Of a DNA stretch of 64,000 nt, positions 51,350 to 59,336 are shown piece by piece. This DNA is from Roseivivax sp. GX 12232. GTDB taxonomy: Bacteria; Pseudomonadota; Alphaproteobacteria; Rhodobacterales; Rhodobacteraceae. Each line of letters starts with the position of its first letter. Positions within the stretch are counted from its first letter, which is position 1. The stretch covers positions 434,001-498,000 of the forward strand of contig NZ_JAJSEC010000001.1 of NCBI RefSeq assembly GCF_021272185.1, in the 5' to 3' direction. The notes beneath the pieces were generated by a model, which worked only from the letters and a program-made list of their open reading frames with translations, did no database searches and was not told the origin of the DNA. A program made the translations under genes and the position numbers.

Positions 51350-51487
51350 GGGCGCGCGCCGGACCGGGGGCCGGCGCTGCCGCCCCCCTGAGCTGTGCGC
51401 TTTATCCCAGCAAGGTCAGGGCTAGCGTTCAGCTGTGCACGTCATCCCCAGGAGCGCCGGCCCATAGGGCCGGTCCGGCGCGCGCCC
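51350..51487. repeat. Long GC-rich inverted repeat in tandem copy two
   Basis: The same inverted-repeat module as in copy one: arms at 51350-51378 and 51453-51487. The arms are conserved while the loop sequence has drifted, which suggests selection or repeated amplification of the stem. Confidence 0.8.
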
Positions 51488-51869
51488 GGCATCTTCGATG
51501 CTATTCGGGCGCAAGGGGGGTGCGCTGTGTGTGAATGGGGTGCGTCGTGTGTGACGGTGGGGTGGCGACTGTGAGGCGGAACTCACGGGCCGTGTGGCGC
51601 GCGCGTGAAGTCCTGAGGGACTCCTCGGCGTGTGCGCCCCCCTAGTCCGCTCCAACACCCCTCCTCCACCACGCCAACCACCCCTCCCCCACGTCCTCCA
51701 ACACCCCTTCCCCCACTCAGCAAAATTTTGCCGGGAACCTGCGGGCGAGTCTCACGTTTCTCACCCGGTGCCGATGCGCGCACGACCCGACGGGTTTCTT
51801 AACCTCGGCCCGGAGGGCCGCGCGCCTCGGCACCGATTCATCCCGCCAGCCAGCAAGGACGCAGCCACC

Positions 51870-52343
51870 ATGTCTATCTACGACGCCATCAAGGCCGACC
51901 ACGCGCATCACCGCGAGCTCCTCGCCCGGATCGCCGACACCAGTGGCGACAGCGCGGAGCGGCAATCGGCCTGGCAGGAGTTCTTCTACGACGTGAAGAG
52001 CCATGCGGCGGCGGAAGAAGAGACCTTCTACTCCAAGCTGATGTCCAAGACCTGGGGCCAGGATTCCGCCCGCCACTCGGTCGAGGAACACGCCGAGATG
52101 GACGACCTCATGGAAGAGCTGAACGGCATGGACATGTCGAGCCCGGGCTGGCTCAACAAGTTCAACACGCTGAAGCACGACTACGAGCACCACATGGACG
52201 AGGAGGAAGACGAGGTCTTCGGCCGCGCCCGCGAGGTGATCCCCGAGGACGAGATTGAGGGCTACGGCCAGCGCTTCAAGGCGCGCAAGGCCAAGGAGCT
52301 GGGCCTCGTGGACGAGAAACGCGCGGATTCGCTCGAGGATTGA
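51870..52343 (+). CDS. Hemerythrin HHE-domain protein
   Basis: A 157-residue helical protein with diiron ligands in the HHE pattern: IKADHAHHRELL, VKSHAAAEEETFYS, SVEEHAEMDDLM and LKHDYEHHMDEEEDEVF. Such proteins bind oxygen or nitric oxide, or sense iron and oxygen. The ATG at 51870 follows CAAGGACGCAGCC; an upstream extension of the frame has no protein character. It is followed by a strong terminator, so it is probably a single-gene unit. Confidence 0.93.
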   Translation: MSIYDAIKADHAHHRELLARIADTSGDSAERQSAWQEFFYDVKSHAAAEEETFYSKLMSKTWGQDSARHSVEEHAEMDDLMEELNGMDMSSPGWLNKFNTLKHDYEHHMDEEEDEVFGRAREVIPEDEIEGYGQRFKARKAKELGLVDEKRADSLED

Positions 52344-52379
52344 GACGCGGGGCGCGCGCGCCCCTGCCCGCCGAGACAT

Positions 52380-52418
52380 CAAAGCCCCGGTCGCTCCGCG
52401 TGAGCGCCGGGGCTTTTT
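52380..52418 (+). terminator. Rho-independent terminator of the hemerythrin gene
   Basis: AAAGCCCCGG (52381-52390) pairs with CCGGGGCTTT (52407-52416), extended inside by CGCTC/GAGCG, and is followed by a T run (GGCTTTTTGT). It lies 37 bases after the hemerythrin stop. Confidence 0.9.
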
Positions 52419-52605
52419 GTATGCGCCGCACGGGAGCGCGCAGGATTTTCATAAAAATGGTGCTGAGTGGCGGGTGCAGCTCGAAGCCTCACCCGTTGGA
52501 TTTCATGCGCGCTCCAGAAGCGGCGAAAGGCTCACCCCACGCAGCCCCGACCGGCACAAACCACCCGAGGCCGAAGCACACACGCCCCCTGCCCCAAGGC
52601 CCCGC

Positions 52606-53493
52606 CTATTTCTTCTTCCGCCGCCGCGGATTGGCGAGCTCGGGGTCGATCTCATGCGCCACCTGCCCGTAGGCCAGGAGCGCAAAGAGCCCCGTCCCGC
52701 CCAGGACGTTGCCCGCGAAGCTCGGCAGGATCAGCCCGAAGATCGCCTTCCCGGCGCTGATCTCGCCCGCCAGCATCAACAGGAAGGCCTCGGCGGAGCC
52801 CGCGATCACATGGGTGAACTCGCCCATGGCGATGAGATAGGTGAAGAGGAAGATCACGAAGATCTCGAACCCTTCCGAGGACGGCAGCATCCAGACCAGC
52901 GCGGCGATGAAGAAGCCCGCCGGCACCCCGTATTTGAAGGCCTCGAAGGCACTGTATTCGGCAAAGTGCTCCGAGATCTTCATCATCCCGTCGACATATT
53001 CGGGCACCACCGTGCCGCCGTGCACGCTCAGGAAGGCAACCACGAAGGTGCCCACCAGATTCGCCGCGAAGACCACCGCCCAAAGCCGCATGGTGCAGGA
53101 AAACACCGTGGGCGAGCGGTCCTTCAGCACCGGCAGGACCACGGTGATCGTGTTCTCGGTGAAAAGCTGCAACCGCGAGAGGATCACCAGGATGAAGCCC
53201 ACGGTGTAGCCCATGTTCTCGATCGGGCCCTGGAAGGCGTAGCCCTCGAAGACCTTGTGCAGAATACCCTCGGCCAGCACCGAGGAGGAAATCCCGATGC
53301 CCGCGGCGATGCCCGACCACCAGAGCGACCAGAGCGGGCGCTTCAGCTCCTCGCGGCCCTCGAGCGCCACGACCTCGTAGACCGCGCGCGGCGCCAGCGC
53401 CCGGTGCCGGGCGATCTGGACCGATTCCTCGTGCGAATAGCGCGGCGGATTGCCGTAGCCCTGCTTCAGCTCTTCCTCGGTCCTGTCGGTCAT
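52606..53493 (-). CDS. Formate/nitrite transporter (FNT) family channel
   Basis: A 295-residue membrane protein with a cytoplasmic N-terminus of about 55 residues, then six helices. Landmarks are GIAAGIGISSSVLAEGIL, GFILVILSRLQLFTENTI (the FNT Omega-loop/filter region), ANLVGTFVVAFLSVH, and IAMGEFTHVIAGSAEAFLLM with the central His. It ends in basic RRRKKK. The long N-terminus with RALAPRAVYEVVALEGREELKR is typical of the YfdC-like subgroup rather than FocA itself, so the substrate may not be formate. It is flanked by the terminator of hemerythrin and a tRNA-Thr gene. Confidence 0.9.
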   Translation of the reverse strand: MTDRTEEELKQGYGNPPRYSHEESVQIARHRALAPRAVYEVVALEGREELKRPLWSLWWSGIAAGIGISSSVLAEGILHKVFEGYAFQGPIENMGYTVGFILVILSRLQLFTENTITVVLPVLKDRSPTVFSCTMRLWAVVFAANLVGTFVVAFLSVHGGTVVPEYVDGMMKISEHFAEYSAFEAFKYGVPAGFFIAALVWMLPSSEGFEIFVIFLFTYLIAMGEFTHVIAGSAEAFLLMLAGEISAGKAIFGLILPSFAGNVLGGTGLFALLAYGQVAHEIDPELANPRRRKKK

Positions 53494-53628
53494 TTCCTGT
53501 CCCCGTCAAAAAACCCGGTCCCGCAGCGCGGATACCGGGGTCATTCAGGACAGAACCCGAGAAACAGGCCGGAGGTTCCCGGCGACGCGGCGTCGCGGGC
53601 GGGGCCTGCACCGATGTAAGGAGAAGAA

Positions 53629-53703
<75 letters not shown>

Positions 53704-53801
53704 CCGCCGCCGTTGCGGTGTGGGCGGGTCTCTAATGGCAAACCAAACGGGGTGCAAGCACGAATCTGGACCCTTTTTTGCGGCTCCTATAAAGACCCCC
53801 C

Positions 53802-53951
53802 ATGGAGCAGAAACCCCCGCAGAAGCGCCCCGCCGAAAGTGGCCGCGATGACCGGCTGAAAGCCGCGCTCAAGGCCAACCTGGCACGGCGCAAGGCACAG
53901 GCCCGCGCCCGCACCGCGCGCGAGACGCAGGACGACAAGGACAAGGATTGA
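53802..53951 (+). CDS. Small basic protein upstream of murA
   Basis: A 49-residue protein, highly charged: [19 protein letters not shown], then a Lys/Arg/Ala helix ([20 protein letters not shown]) and an acidic end (DDKDKD). The frame ends four bases before the murA start, with clear coding character. I recognise such a short protein in front of murA in Rhodobacterales but know no function. Confidence 0.7.
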   Translation: MEQKPPQKRPAESGRDDRLKAALKANLARRKAQARARTARETQDDKDKD

Positions 53952-53955
53952 GGCC

Positions 53956-55224
53956 ATGGATTCGATCGTCGTGACCGGCAACGGCCCGCTTTCGGGCGAG
54001 ATTCCCATCGCGGGCGCGAAGAACGCCTGCCTGACGCTGATGCCGGCGACGCTGCTCAGCGAGGAACCGCTGACGCTGATGAACGCGCCGCGGCTTTCCG
54101 ACATCCGCACCATGACGACGCTTCTGCAGTCGCTGGGCGCCGAGGTCACCGCGCTGCAGGACGGCCATGTGCTGGCGCTGTCGAGCCATGCGCTCGACAA
54201 CCACAAGGCCGAATACGACATCGTGCGGAAGATGCGCGCCTCGATCCTGGTGCTGGGCCCGATGCTGGCGCGCGACGGCCACGCGGTGGTCTCGCTGCCC
54301 GGCGGCTGCGCCATCGGCGCGCGGCCCGTCGACCTGCACCTGCGCGCGCTCGAGGCGCTCGGGGCCGAGCTGGACCTGCGCGACGGCTATGTGCACGCCA
54401 AGGCGCCGGGCGGGCTCAAGGGCGGGGTCGTGGACTTCCCGCTGGTCTCGGTGGGCGCGACTGAGAACGCGCTCATGGCGGCGACGCTCGCCAAGGGCAC
54501 CACGGTCATCAAGAACGCCGCCCGCGAGCCCGAGATCGTCGACCTGGCGCGCTGCCTGCGCGCCATGGGCGCCCGGATCGAGGGCGACGGCACCCATGAG
54601 ATCACCATCGAGGGCGTCGACCGCCTGGGCGGCGCCACCCATCGCGTCGTCTCGGACCGGATCGAGCTGGGCACCTATATGCTCGCCCCCGCCATCGCCG
54701 GCGGCGAGGTCACCTGCCTCGGCGGCGAGATGCGCCTGGTCGAGGCCTTCGCCGCCAAGCTCGACGAGGCCGGCATCGAGGTCACCGAGACCGACCGAGG
54801 CCTGAAGGTCGCCCGCAAGAACGGCCGGGTGCAGGCGGTGGATGTGACCACCGAGCCCTTCCCCGGCTTCCCCACCGACCTGCAGGCGCAGATGATGGCG
54901 CTTTTGTGCACCGCCGAGGGCACCTCGGTGCTTGAAGAGAAGATCTTCGAGAACAGGTTCATGCACGCGCCCGAGCTGAGCCGCATGGGCGCGCATATCG
55001 ACGTCCAGGGCGGCATCGCGAAGGTCACCGGGGTCGAGCGGCTGAAGGGCGCGCCGGTCATGGCGACCGATCTGCGCGCCAGCGTGTCGCTGATCCTCGC
55101 CGGGCTCGCGGCCGAGGGCGACACGGTGGTGAACCGCGTCTACCACCTGGACCGCGGCTATGAACATGTCGTCGCCAAGCTCTCGGGCGTCGGCGCCAAG
55201 ATCGAAAGGGTCAAAGGCGAATGA
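53956..55224 (+). CDS. murA: UDP-N-acetylglucosamine 1-carboxyvinyltransferase
   Basis: A 422-residue enzyme catalysing the first committed step of peptidoglycan synthesis: transfer of enolpyruvate from PEP to UDP-GlcNAc. It has the catalytic Lys22 in [12 protein letters not shown], and the PEP-reactive Cys near 118 in [15 protein letters not shown], so it should be fosfomycin-sensitive (some bacteria have Asp here). The [20 protein letters not shown] and [16 protein letters not shown] segments confirm the family. Its stop overlaps the next gene. Confidence 0.97.
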   Translation: MDSIVVTGNGPLSGEIPIAGAKNACLTLMPATLLSEEPLTLMNAPRLSDIRTMTTLLQSLGAEVTALQDGHVLALSSHALDNHKAEYDIVRKMRASILVLGPMLARDGHAVVSLPGGCAIGARPVDLHLRALEALGAELDLRDGYVHAKAPGGLKGGVVDFPLVSVGATENALMAATLAKGTTVIKNAAREPEIVDLARCLRAMGARIEGDGTHEITIEGVDRLGGATHRVVSDRIELGTYMLAPAIAGGEVTCLGGEMRLVEAFAAKLDEAGIEVTETDRGLKVARKNGRVQAVDVTTEPFPGFPTDLQAQMMALLCTAEGTSVLEEKIFENRFMHAPELSRMGAHIDVQGGIAKVTGVERLKGAPVMATDLRASVSLILAGLAAEGDTVVNRVYHLDRGYEHVVAKLSGVGAKIERVKGE

Positions 55225-55682
55225 GCGAAGACGCACGCTTCGAGGACGCCTCGGCGAAACCCTTGAACCTCGGGGCGATGGACCCCGACGACCTGGCGGT
55301 GCTGGCCGCGCTGGTGCAGGACGCCGTCCTGCCGGTGACCGAGATCACCTGGCGGCGGGGCCCGCGCCAGCTCGCGCTCCTGGTGAACCGGCTGCGCCGC
55401 GAGGAAAGCGCCGCGGGCGTCGAGCGGGTGCAGTCGCTCCTGGTGATCGAGAACGTGACCCGGGTCGCGAGCCAGGGCATCGACCGGTCGGACCGCGACA
55501 CGGTGCTGCAGATCCTGACCGTGGAGTTCCACCCCGGCGAGGATGCCGCCGGCGCGGTCGAGATCACGCTGGCGGGCGACGGGGCGCTGCGCGCCGAGGT
55601 CGAGGCGCTGGAGCTGCGCCTCAAGGACGTCACCCGCCCCTATCACGCCCCCTCGGGCAAGCTGCCGCGCCACCCCGAGTAA
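55221..55682 (+). CDS. DUF2948 family protein
   Basis: A 153-residue acidic protein of the DUF2948 family common in alphaproteobacteria between murA and hisD. Recognisable stretches are [54 protein letters not shown] and VEFHPGED. It overlaps murA by four bases. No activity is known to me; its fixed position suggests a housekeeping role. Confidence 0.85.
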   Translation: MSEDARFEDASAKPLNLGAMDPDDLAVLAALVQDAVLPVTEITWRRGPRQLALLVNRLRREESAAGVERVQSLLVIENVTRVASQGIDRSDRDTVLQILTVEFHPGEDAAGAVEITLAGDGALRAEVEALELRLKDVTRPYHAPSGKLPRHPE

Positions 55683-55750
55683 CCGAACAGACCGATCCGC
55701 GCCGCCCCGCCTTCGCCGCATGGGCGGGGCGATGCCACAAAGGATTTGCC

Positions 55751-57049
55751 ATGCCCGTCTTCATCGACAGCCGCGACGCGGATTTCGAGGCACGTTTCCG
55801 GGAGCTGCTGACCGCCAAGCGCGAGGACAGCCCCGATGTCGACGACACCGTCGCCGGGATCATCGCCGATGTGCGCGCCCGGGGCGATGCCGCGCTGCTG
55901 GATTACACCGCGCGCTTCGACCGGCTCGAGCTTGCGCCCGACGGCCTGGCGCTGAGCCGCGCCGAGGTCGACGCCGAGATCGCCAAGGTGCCCGACAGCG
56001 ACCGCGCCGCGCTGGAACAGGCCGCCGAGCGCATCCGCGCCTATCACGCCCGGCAGATGCCCGAGGACGCCATGTGGCAGGACGAACACGGCGCGCGGCT
56101 GGGCTGGCGCTGGACGCCGGTGGCCGCGGCGGGGCTCTATGTGCCCGGGGGGCTGGCCTCCTACCCCTCCTCGCTCCTGATGAACGCCATTCCCGCCAAG
56201 GTCGCGGGCGTGGAGCGGCTGGCAATCACCGTGCCGACGCCCGACGGGGTCATCAACCCGCTGGTCATGCTGGCCGCCCGGCTCTCGGGCGTGGACGAGA
56301 TCTACCGCATCGGCGGCGCCCAGGCGATTGCCGCGCTCGCCTATGGCACCGAGACCATCGCCCCGGTCGACAAGATCACCGGGCCGGGCAACGCCTTCGT
56401 CGCCGCCGCCAAGCGCCGGGTCTTCGGCCGCGTCGGCATCGACATGATCGCGGGCCCCTCGGAGATCCTGGTCATCGCCGAGGGCGAGGTCGATCCCGAC
56501 TGGATCGCGCTCGACCTGATGAGCCAGGCCGAACACGACGAGAGCGCCCAGTCGATCCTGGTCACCCCCGACGCGGCCCTGGCCAAGGCAGTGGGCGAAG
56601 CGGTCGACCGCCGGCTCGAGACGCTGGAGCGCCGCGCCATCGCCGGGGCCTCCTGGCGCGACTTCGGCGCCATCGTGGTGACCCGCGACCTCGACGAGGC
56701 GGCGGCGCTGTCGAACCGGGTGGCGCCCGAGCACCTGGAGATCTGCACCACCGACCCCGAGGCGGTGGCCGGCAAGATCACCCATGCCGGGGCGATCTTC
56801 CTCGGGCCCTGGACGCCCGAGGCGATCGGCGACTACGTCGGCGGGCCGAACCACGTGCTGCCCACCGCCCGCTCGGCGCGCTTCTCCTCGGGGCTCTCGG
56901 TCCTGGATTTCGTCAAGCGGACGACCATCGCCCAGATGACCCCGGACGCGCTGCGCGCCATCGGCCCCGCCGCCGAGACGCTGGCCCGTGCCGAACGGCT
57001 CGAGGCGCATGGTCTCTCGGTCACCGCGCGGCTCCAGAAACTGAACTGA
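55751..57049 (+). CDS. hisD: Histidinol dehydrogenase
   Basis: A 432-residue zinc enzyme performing the last two oxidations of histidine synthesis (histidinol to histidine). Landmarks are GLYVPGGLASYPSSLLMNAI, the GGAQAIAALAYGTETI loop, KITGPGNAFVAAAKR, IDMIAGPSEILVIAE, SQAEHDESAQSILVT and the zinc-site VGGPNHVLPT with conserved His. The ATG at 55751 follows AAAGGA. A longer open frame upstream has no family similarity. Confidence 0.97.
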   Translation: MPVFIDSRDADFEARFRELLTAKREDSPDVDDTVAGIIADVRARGDAALLDYTARFDRLELAPDGLALSRAEVDAEIAKVPDSDRAALEQAAERIRAYHARQMPEDAMWQDEHGARLGWRWTPVAAAGLYVPGGLASYPSSLLMNAIPAKVAGVERLAITVPTPDGVINPLVMLAARLSGVDEIYRIGGAQAIAALAYGTETIAPVDKITGPGNAFVAAAKRRVFGRVGIDMIAGPSEILVIAEGEVDPDWIALDLMSQAEHDESAQSILVTPDAALAKAVGEAVDRRLETLERRAIAGASWRDFGAIVVTRDLDEAAALSNRVAPEHLEICTTDPEAVAGKITHAGAIFLGPWTPEAIGDYVGGPNHVLPTARSARFSSGLSVLDFVKRTTIAQMTPDALRAIGPAAETLARAERLEAHGLSVTARLQKLN

Positions 57050-57127
57050 GGTCTTCTCCGCAACGCCGCATTGCCGCCGCCGGGCTTTGCCGCTAGGCAG
57101 GGCCACACGCCTGCGAGCGAGCCTGCC

Positions 57128-57607
57128 ATGAGCCATATCGTTCACATCGACCTCGACGACGCCAACCTGCCTCCGCCGACCCCGGAGATCGAGCAGGAGC
57201 GCCGCGTGGCGATGTTCGACCTGATGGAGAGCAACAGCTTCGCCCTGCCCGCCCGGGGCGATGCGCCCGCGCCGGAAGGCCCCTTCCGGCTGGCGCTGTC
57301 GATCCGCGAGAAGCGGCTGGTCTTCGACGTCGCCGGAGAGACCGGCGGGCAGCTCGCGGAGTTCCACCTCTCGCTCTCGCCCTTCCGGCAGGTGGTGAAG
57401 GACTACTTCCAGATCTGCAAAAGCTACTTCGACGCGGTGAAGACCCAGCCGCCGAGCCAGATCGAAACGATCGACATGGCCCGGCGCGGCATCCACAATG
57501 AAGGGGCGCGCATTCTGCAGGACCGGCTGGAGGGCAAGGTGGAGATCGACGACGACACGGCCCGCCGCCTCTTCACGCTGGTCTGCGTGTTGCACTACGG
57601 GGGCTGA
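57128..57607 (+). CDS. UPF0262 family protein
   Basis: A 159-residue protein matching the alphaproteobacterial UPF0262 family by length and text: LVFDVAGETGGQLAEFHLSL, SPFRQVVKDYFQICKSYF, SQIETIDMARRGIHNEGARI and the end LFTLVCVLHYGG. Its function is unknown. In many Rhodobacterales it is placed between hisD and a low-molecular-weight phosphatase gene, exactly as here. The stop is directly followed by the next ATG. Confidence 0.9.
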   Translation: MSHIVHIDLDDANLPPPTPEIEQERRVAMFDLMESNSFALPARGDAPAPEGPFRLALSIREKRLVFDVAGETGGQLAEFHLSLSPFRQVVKDYFQICKSYFDAVKTQPPSQIETIDMARRGIHNEGARILQDRLEGKVEIDDDTARRLFTLVCVLHYGG

Positions 57608-58057
57608 ATGGCCGCCCCGCTGCCGCAATCGGTGCTCTTCTGCTGCGATCACAACGCGGTGCGCTCGCCCATGGCCGAGGGCATGATGAAAAAGCTCTAC
57701 GGCACCGAGGCCTACGTGCAGTCGGCCGGGCTGATCCACGACCTCGACATCGACGGTTTCGCCATCGCCGTCTGCGCCGAGATCGGCGTGGAGCTGGGCC
57801 GTCACCGGGTCCGCGACCTGCACGAGATGGAGGAGATGGGCGAGGCGCTCTCGGGCTTCGACCTGGTCGTCGCGCTGTCTGAAGGCGCGCGCGACATCGC
57901 CGCCGAGATGACCGCGCGCCACGCCATCGCCATGGAATACTGGCCGATCCTCGATCCCACCGGCACATCCGGGCCGCGCGCCGAGAAGCTCGCCGCCTAC
58001 CGCGCCGCGCGCGACCAGATCCACCGGGCGCTGACCGACAAATGGGGCACGCCATGA
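57608..58057 (+). CDS. Low-molecular-weight protein tyrosine phosphatase-like protein
   Basis: A 149-residue protein with the phosphatase P-loop C-x5-R at residues 13-19 (CDHNAVR) followed by SPMAEGMMKKLYG, and the general-acid region with WPILDPTGTSG. It belongs to the LMW-PTP/arsenate reductase fold group. The loop lacks the usual CxGNxCRS pattern, so arsenate reduction is less likely than dephosphorylation. It overlaps the following acetyltransferase gene by four bases. Confidence 0.85.
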   Translation: MAAPLPQSVLFCCDHNAVRSPMAEGMMKKLYGTEAYVQSAGLIHDLDIDGFAIAVCAEIGVELGRHRVRDLHEMEEMGEALSGFDLVVALSEGARDIAAEMTARHAIAMEYWPILDPTGTSGPRAEKLAAYRAARDQIHRALTDKWGTP

Positions 58058-58698
58058 GCCGCGAGCGTCGCGAGACCGGGCCGCTGCCCCTTCTCAGCAC
58101 CACCGCCGCGGCGGGGCTCAGGGTCGAGGTGCTGACCGGGGAGGCGCTGGATGCCGCGCTCGACGACGTGGCGCGGCTCAGGATCTCGGTCTTCCGCGAC
58201 TGGCCCTATCTCTACGACGGCAGCGCCGACTACGAGCGCGCCTATCTCGAGACCTACCGCCAAAGCCGCGACGCGGTGCTGATCGGCGCCTTCGACGGCG
58301 CGCGGCTTGTCGGCGCGGCCACCGGCACCCCGATGGAGGACCACGCCGAGGATTTCGCCGCCCCCTTCGCCCGGACCGGGCTGCCGCTGACGGACATCTT
58401 CTACTGCGCGGAATCGGTGCTGCTGCCCGAATATCGCGGGCTGCGCATCGGCCATCTGTTCTTCGACATGCGCGAGGATCACGCCCGGAGCCTCGGGCGC
58501 AGCTACGCCTGCTTCTGCGCGGTGCGGCGGCCCGACGACCACCCCTTGAGGCCCGCGGATCATCGCCCGCTCGGCCCGTTCTGGAAGAAGCGCGGCTATG
58601 CGCCCCTGCCCGGGGTCGAGGCCAGTTTTCGCTGGAAGGATGTGGACATGCCCGAGGAGACCGCGCATGTCCTGCAGTTCTGGATCCGCGAGCTGTAA
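58054..58698 (+). CDS. GNAT-family N-acetyltransferase
   Basis: A 214-residue protein with the GNAT core. The N-terminal part has LRISVFRDWPYLYDGSADYE, then a strand VLIGAFDGARLVGAATGTP. The acetyl-CoA site is EYRGLRIGHLFFDMREDHA (R/Q-x-x-G-x-G/A-like RGLRIG), followed by a C-terminal FWKKRGYAPLP. The substrate is unknown. The ATG at 58054 overlaps the phosphatase stop, so the two are coupled. Confidence 0.88.
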   Translation: MSRERRETGPLPLLSTTAAAGLRVEVLTGEALDAALDDVARLRISVFRDWPYLYDGSADYERAYLETYRQSRDAVLIGAFDGARLVGAATGTPMEDHAEDFAAPFARTGLPLTDIFYCAESVLLPEYRGLRIGHLFFDMREDHARSLGRSYACFCAVRRPDDHPLRPADHRPLGPFWKKRGYAPLPGVEASFRWKDVDMPEETAHVLQFWIREL

Positions 58699-58731
58699 CG
58701 GGTCAGCCCCGGCCTCAGCCCCACGCGCGGA

Positions 58732-58887
58732 TCACCCCGCCTCGCGCCGCCGCGAACGGCGGCAGCGCTCCGAGCAATAGCGCACCTCGTCCCAGACCGA
58801 GGCCCATTTCTTGCGCCAGCGGAAGGGCCGCCCGCAGGTCGGGCAGGTCTTCTCCGGCAGCTCCGAGGTCTTGCGCATCTTGCCCAT
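58732..58887 (-). CDS. DUF2256-type small zinc-ribbon protein
   Basis: A 51-residue protein on the minus strand: MGKMRKTSELPEKTCPTCGR followed by PFRWRKKWASVWDEVRYCSE and RCRRSRRREAG. Two Cys pairs (CPTC and CSERC) suggest a zinc ribbon, and the pattern matches the DUF2256 family. Its function is unknown. It lies nine bases downstream of the small membrane protein gene on the same strand. Confidence 0.85.
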   Translation of the reverse strand: MGKMRKTSELPEKTCPTCGRPFRWRKKWASVWDEVRYCSERCRRSRRREAG

Positions 58888-58896
58888 GGCGCGGGA

Positions 58897-59181
58897 TCAC
58901 TGGTCTTGGATCTGCACCGAGCCGGTGGAATTGCCGCCGGGCTCGTAGCCCTCTTCCTTGTAGTTCTCGAGCGCCGTGGCCTCGGTCTCGCCCTCGACCA
59001 TCGAGGAGCCGGCGGTGTCGTCCCCGGCGAGCCCCGACTCCTCGTCGCCCGCGGCGAGCGTCACGTAGATCACGAAGATTGTCAGCAGCACCACGCCGTA
59101 GATCAGCGCGGCCTTGATCCCCAAGAGCGAGGGACGGTGATTCTGCTCTTGCTTCTCGACATTGGTATCGGGTGCGGACAT
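58897..59181 (-). CDS. Small single-pass membrane protein, unknown function
   Basis: A 94-residue protein: polar N-terminus, one membrane helix about residues 22-42 (IKAALIYGVVLLTIFVIYVT), then a strongly acidic tail rich in Glu/Gly (AAGDEESGLAGDDTAG). The positive residues before the helix and acidic tail after it predict an outward-facing C-terminus. I do not recognise a family. It is probably co-transcribed with the DUF2256 gene and is divergent from pepN. Confidence 0.7.
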   Translation of the reverse strand: MSAPDTNVEKQEQNHRPSLLGIKAALIYGVVLLTIFVIYVTLAAGDEESGLAGDDTAGSSMVEGETEATALENYKEEGYEPGGNSTGSVQIQDQ

Positions 59182-59336
59182 CGACGGGGTCCCCTCTGGT
59201 CATCGGCAATCTGCCGCCGCGGTTTGGTTGCCGCGGGGCCGTTGCGGCAGTAACACTTCGCCGGATTTACCGGTTCCGCCACGCCGGGGGTGCGGATTGA
59301 CGCACCCGAGACCCGCCAACCACGAGGAGAGCTGCC

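Larger units (their letters stand above)
50894..51530. repeat. 318-bp tandem repeat, two copies
   Basis: Copy one begins at 50894 and copy two at 51212, both with CCAAGGTCGGGG.AGAATGACGG and continuing GGATGCGGATTGCTCGGAAG. The copies stay closely similar through the hairpin module and diverge in the middle CT-rich part. Each ends with TATTCGGGCGCAAGGGG. The second copy fades near 51525. Confidence 0.85.
50853..51869. other. Gene-free kilobase with tandem repeats and hairpins
   Basis: Between the transporter and hemerythrin genes no supported coding frame exists. Frames on the minus strand translate to near-identical stretches (RIHRSSEQSASPPSF) in each repeat copy and are by-products of the repeat. 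The right part (51646-51718) is a G-free C/A/T tract with a repeated TCCAACACCCCT, so its opposite strand has many G-runs. Confidence 0.7.

Noticed and set aside
55643-58024. Minus-strand frame of nearly 800 codons opposite hisD and its neighbours
   Set aside because: It spans four convincing plus-strand genes and has shadow-like composition.
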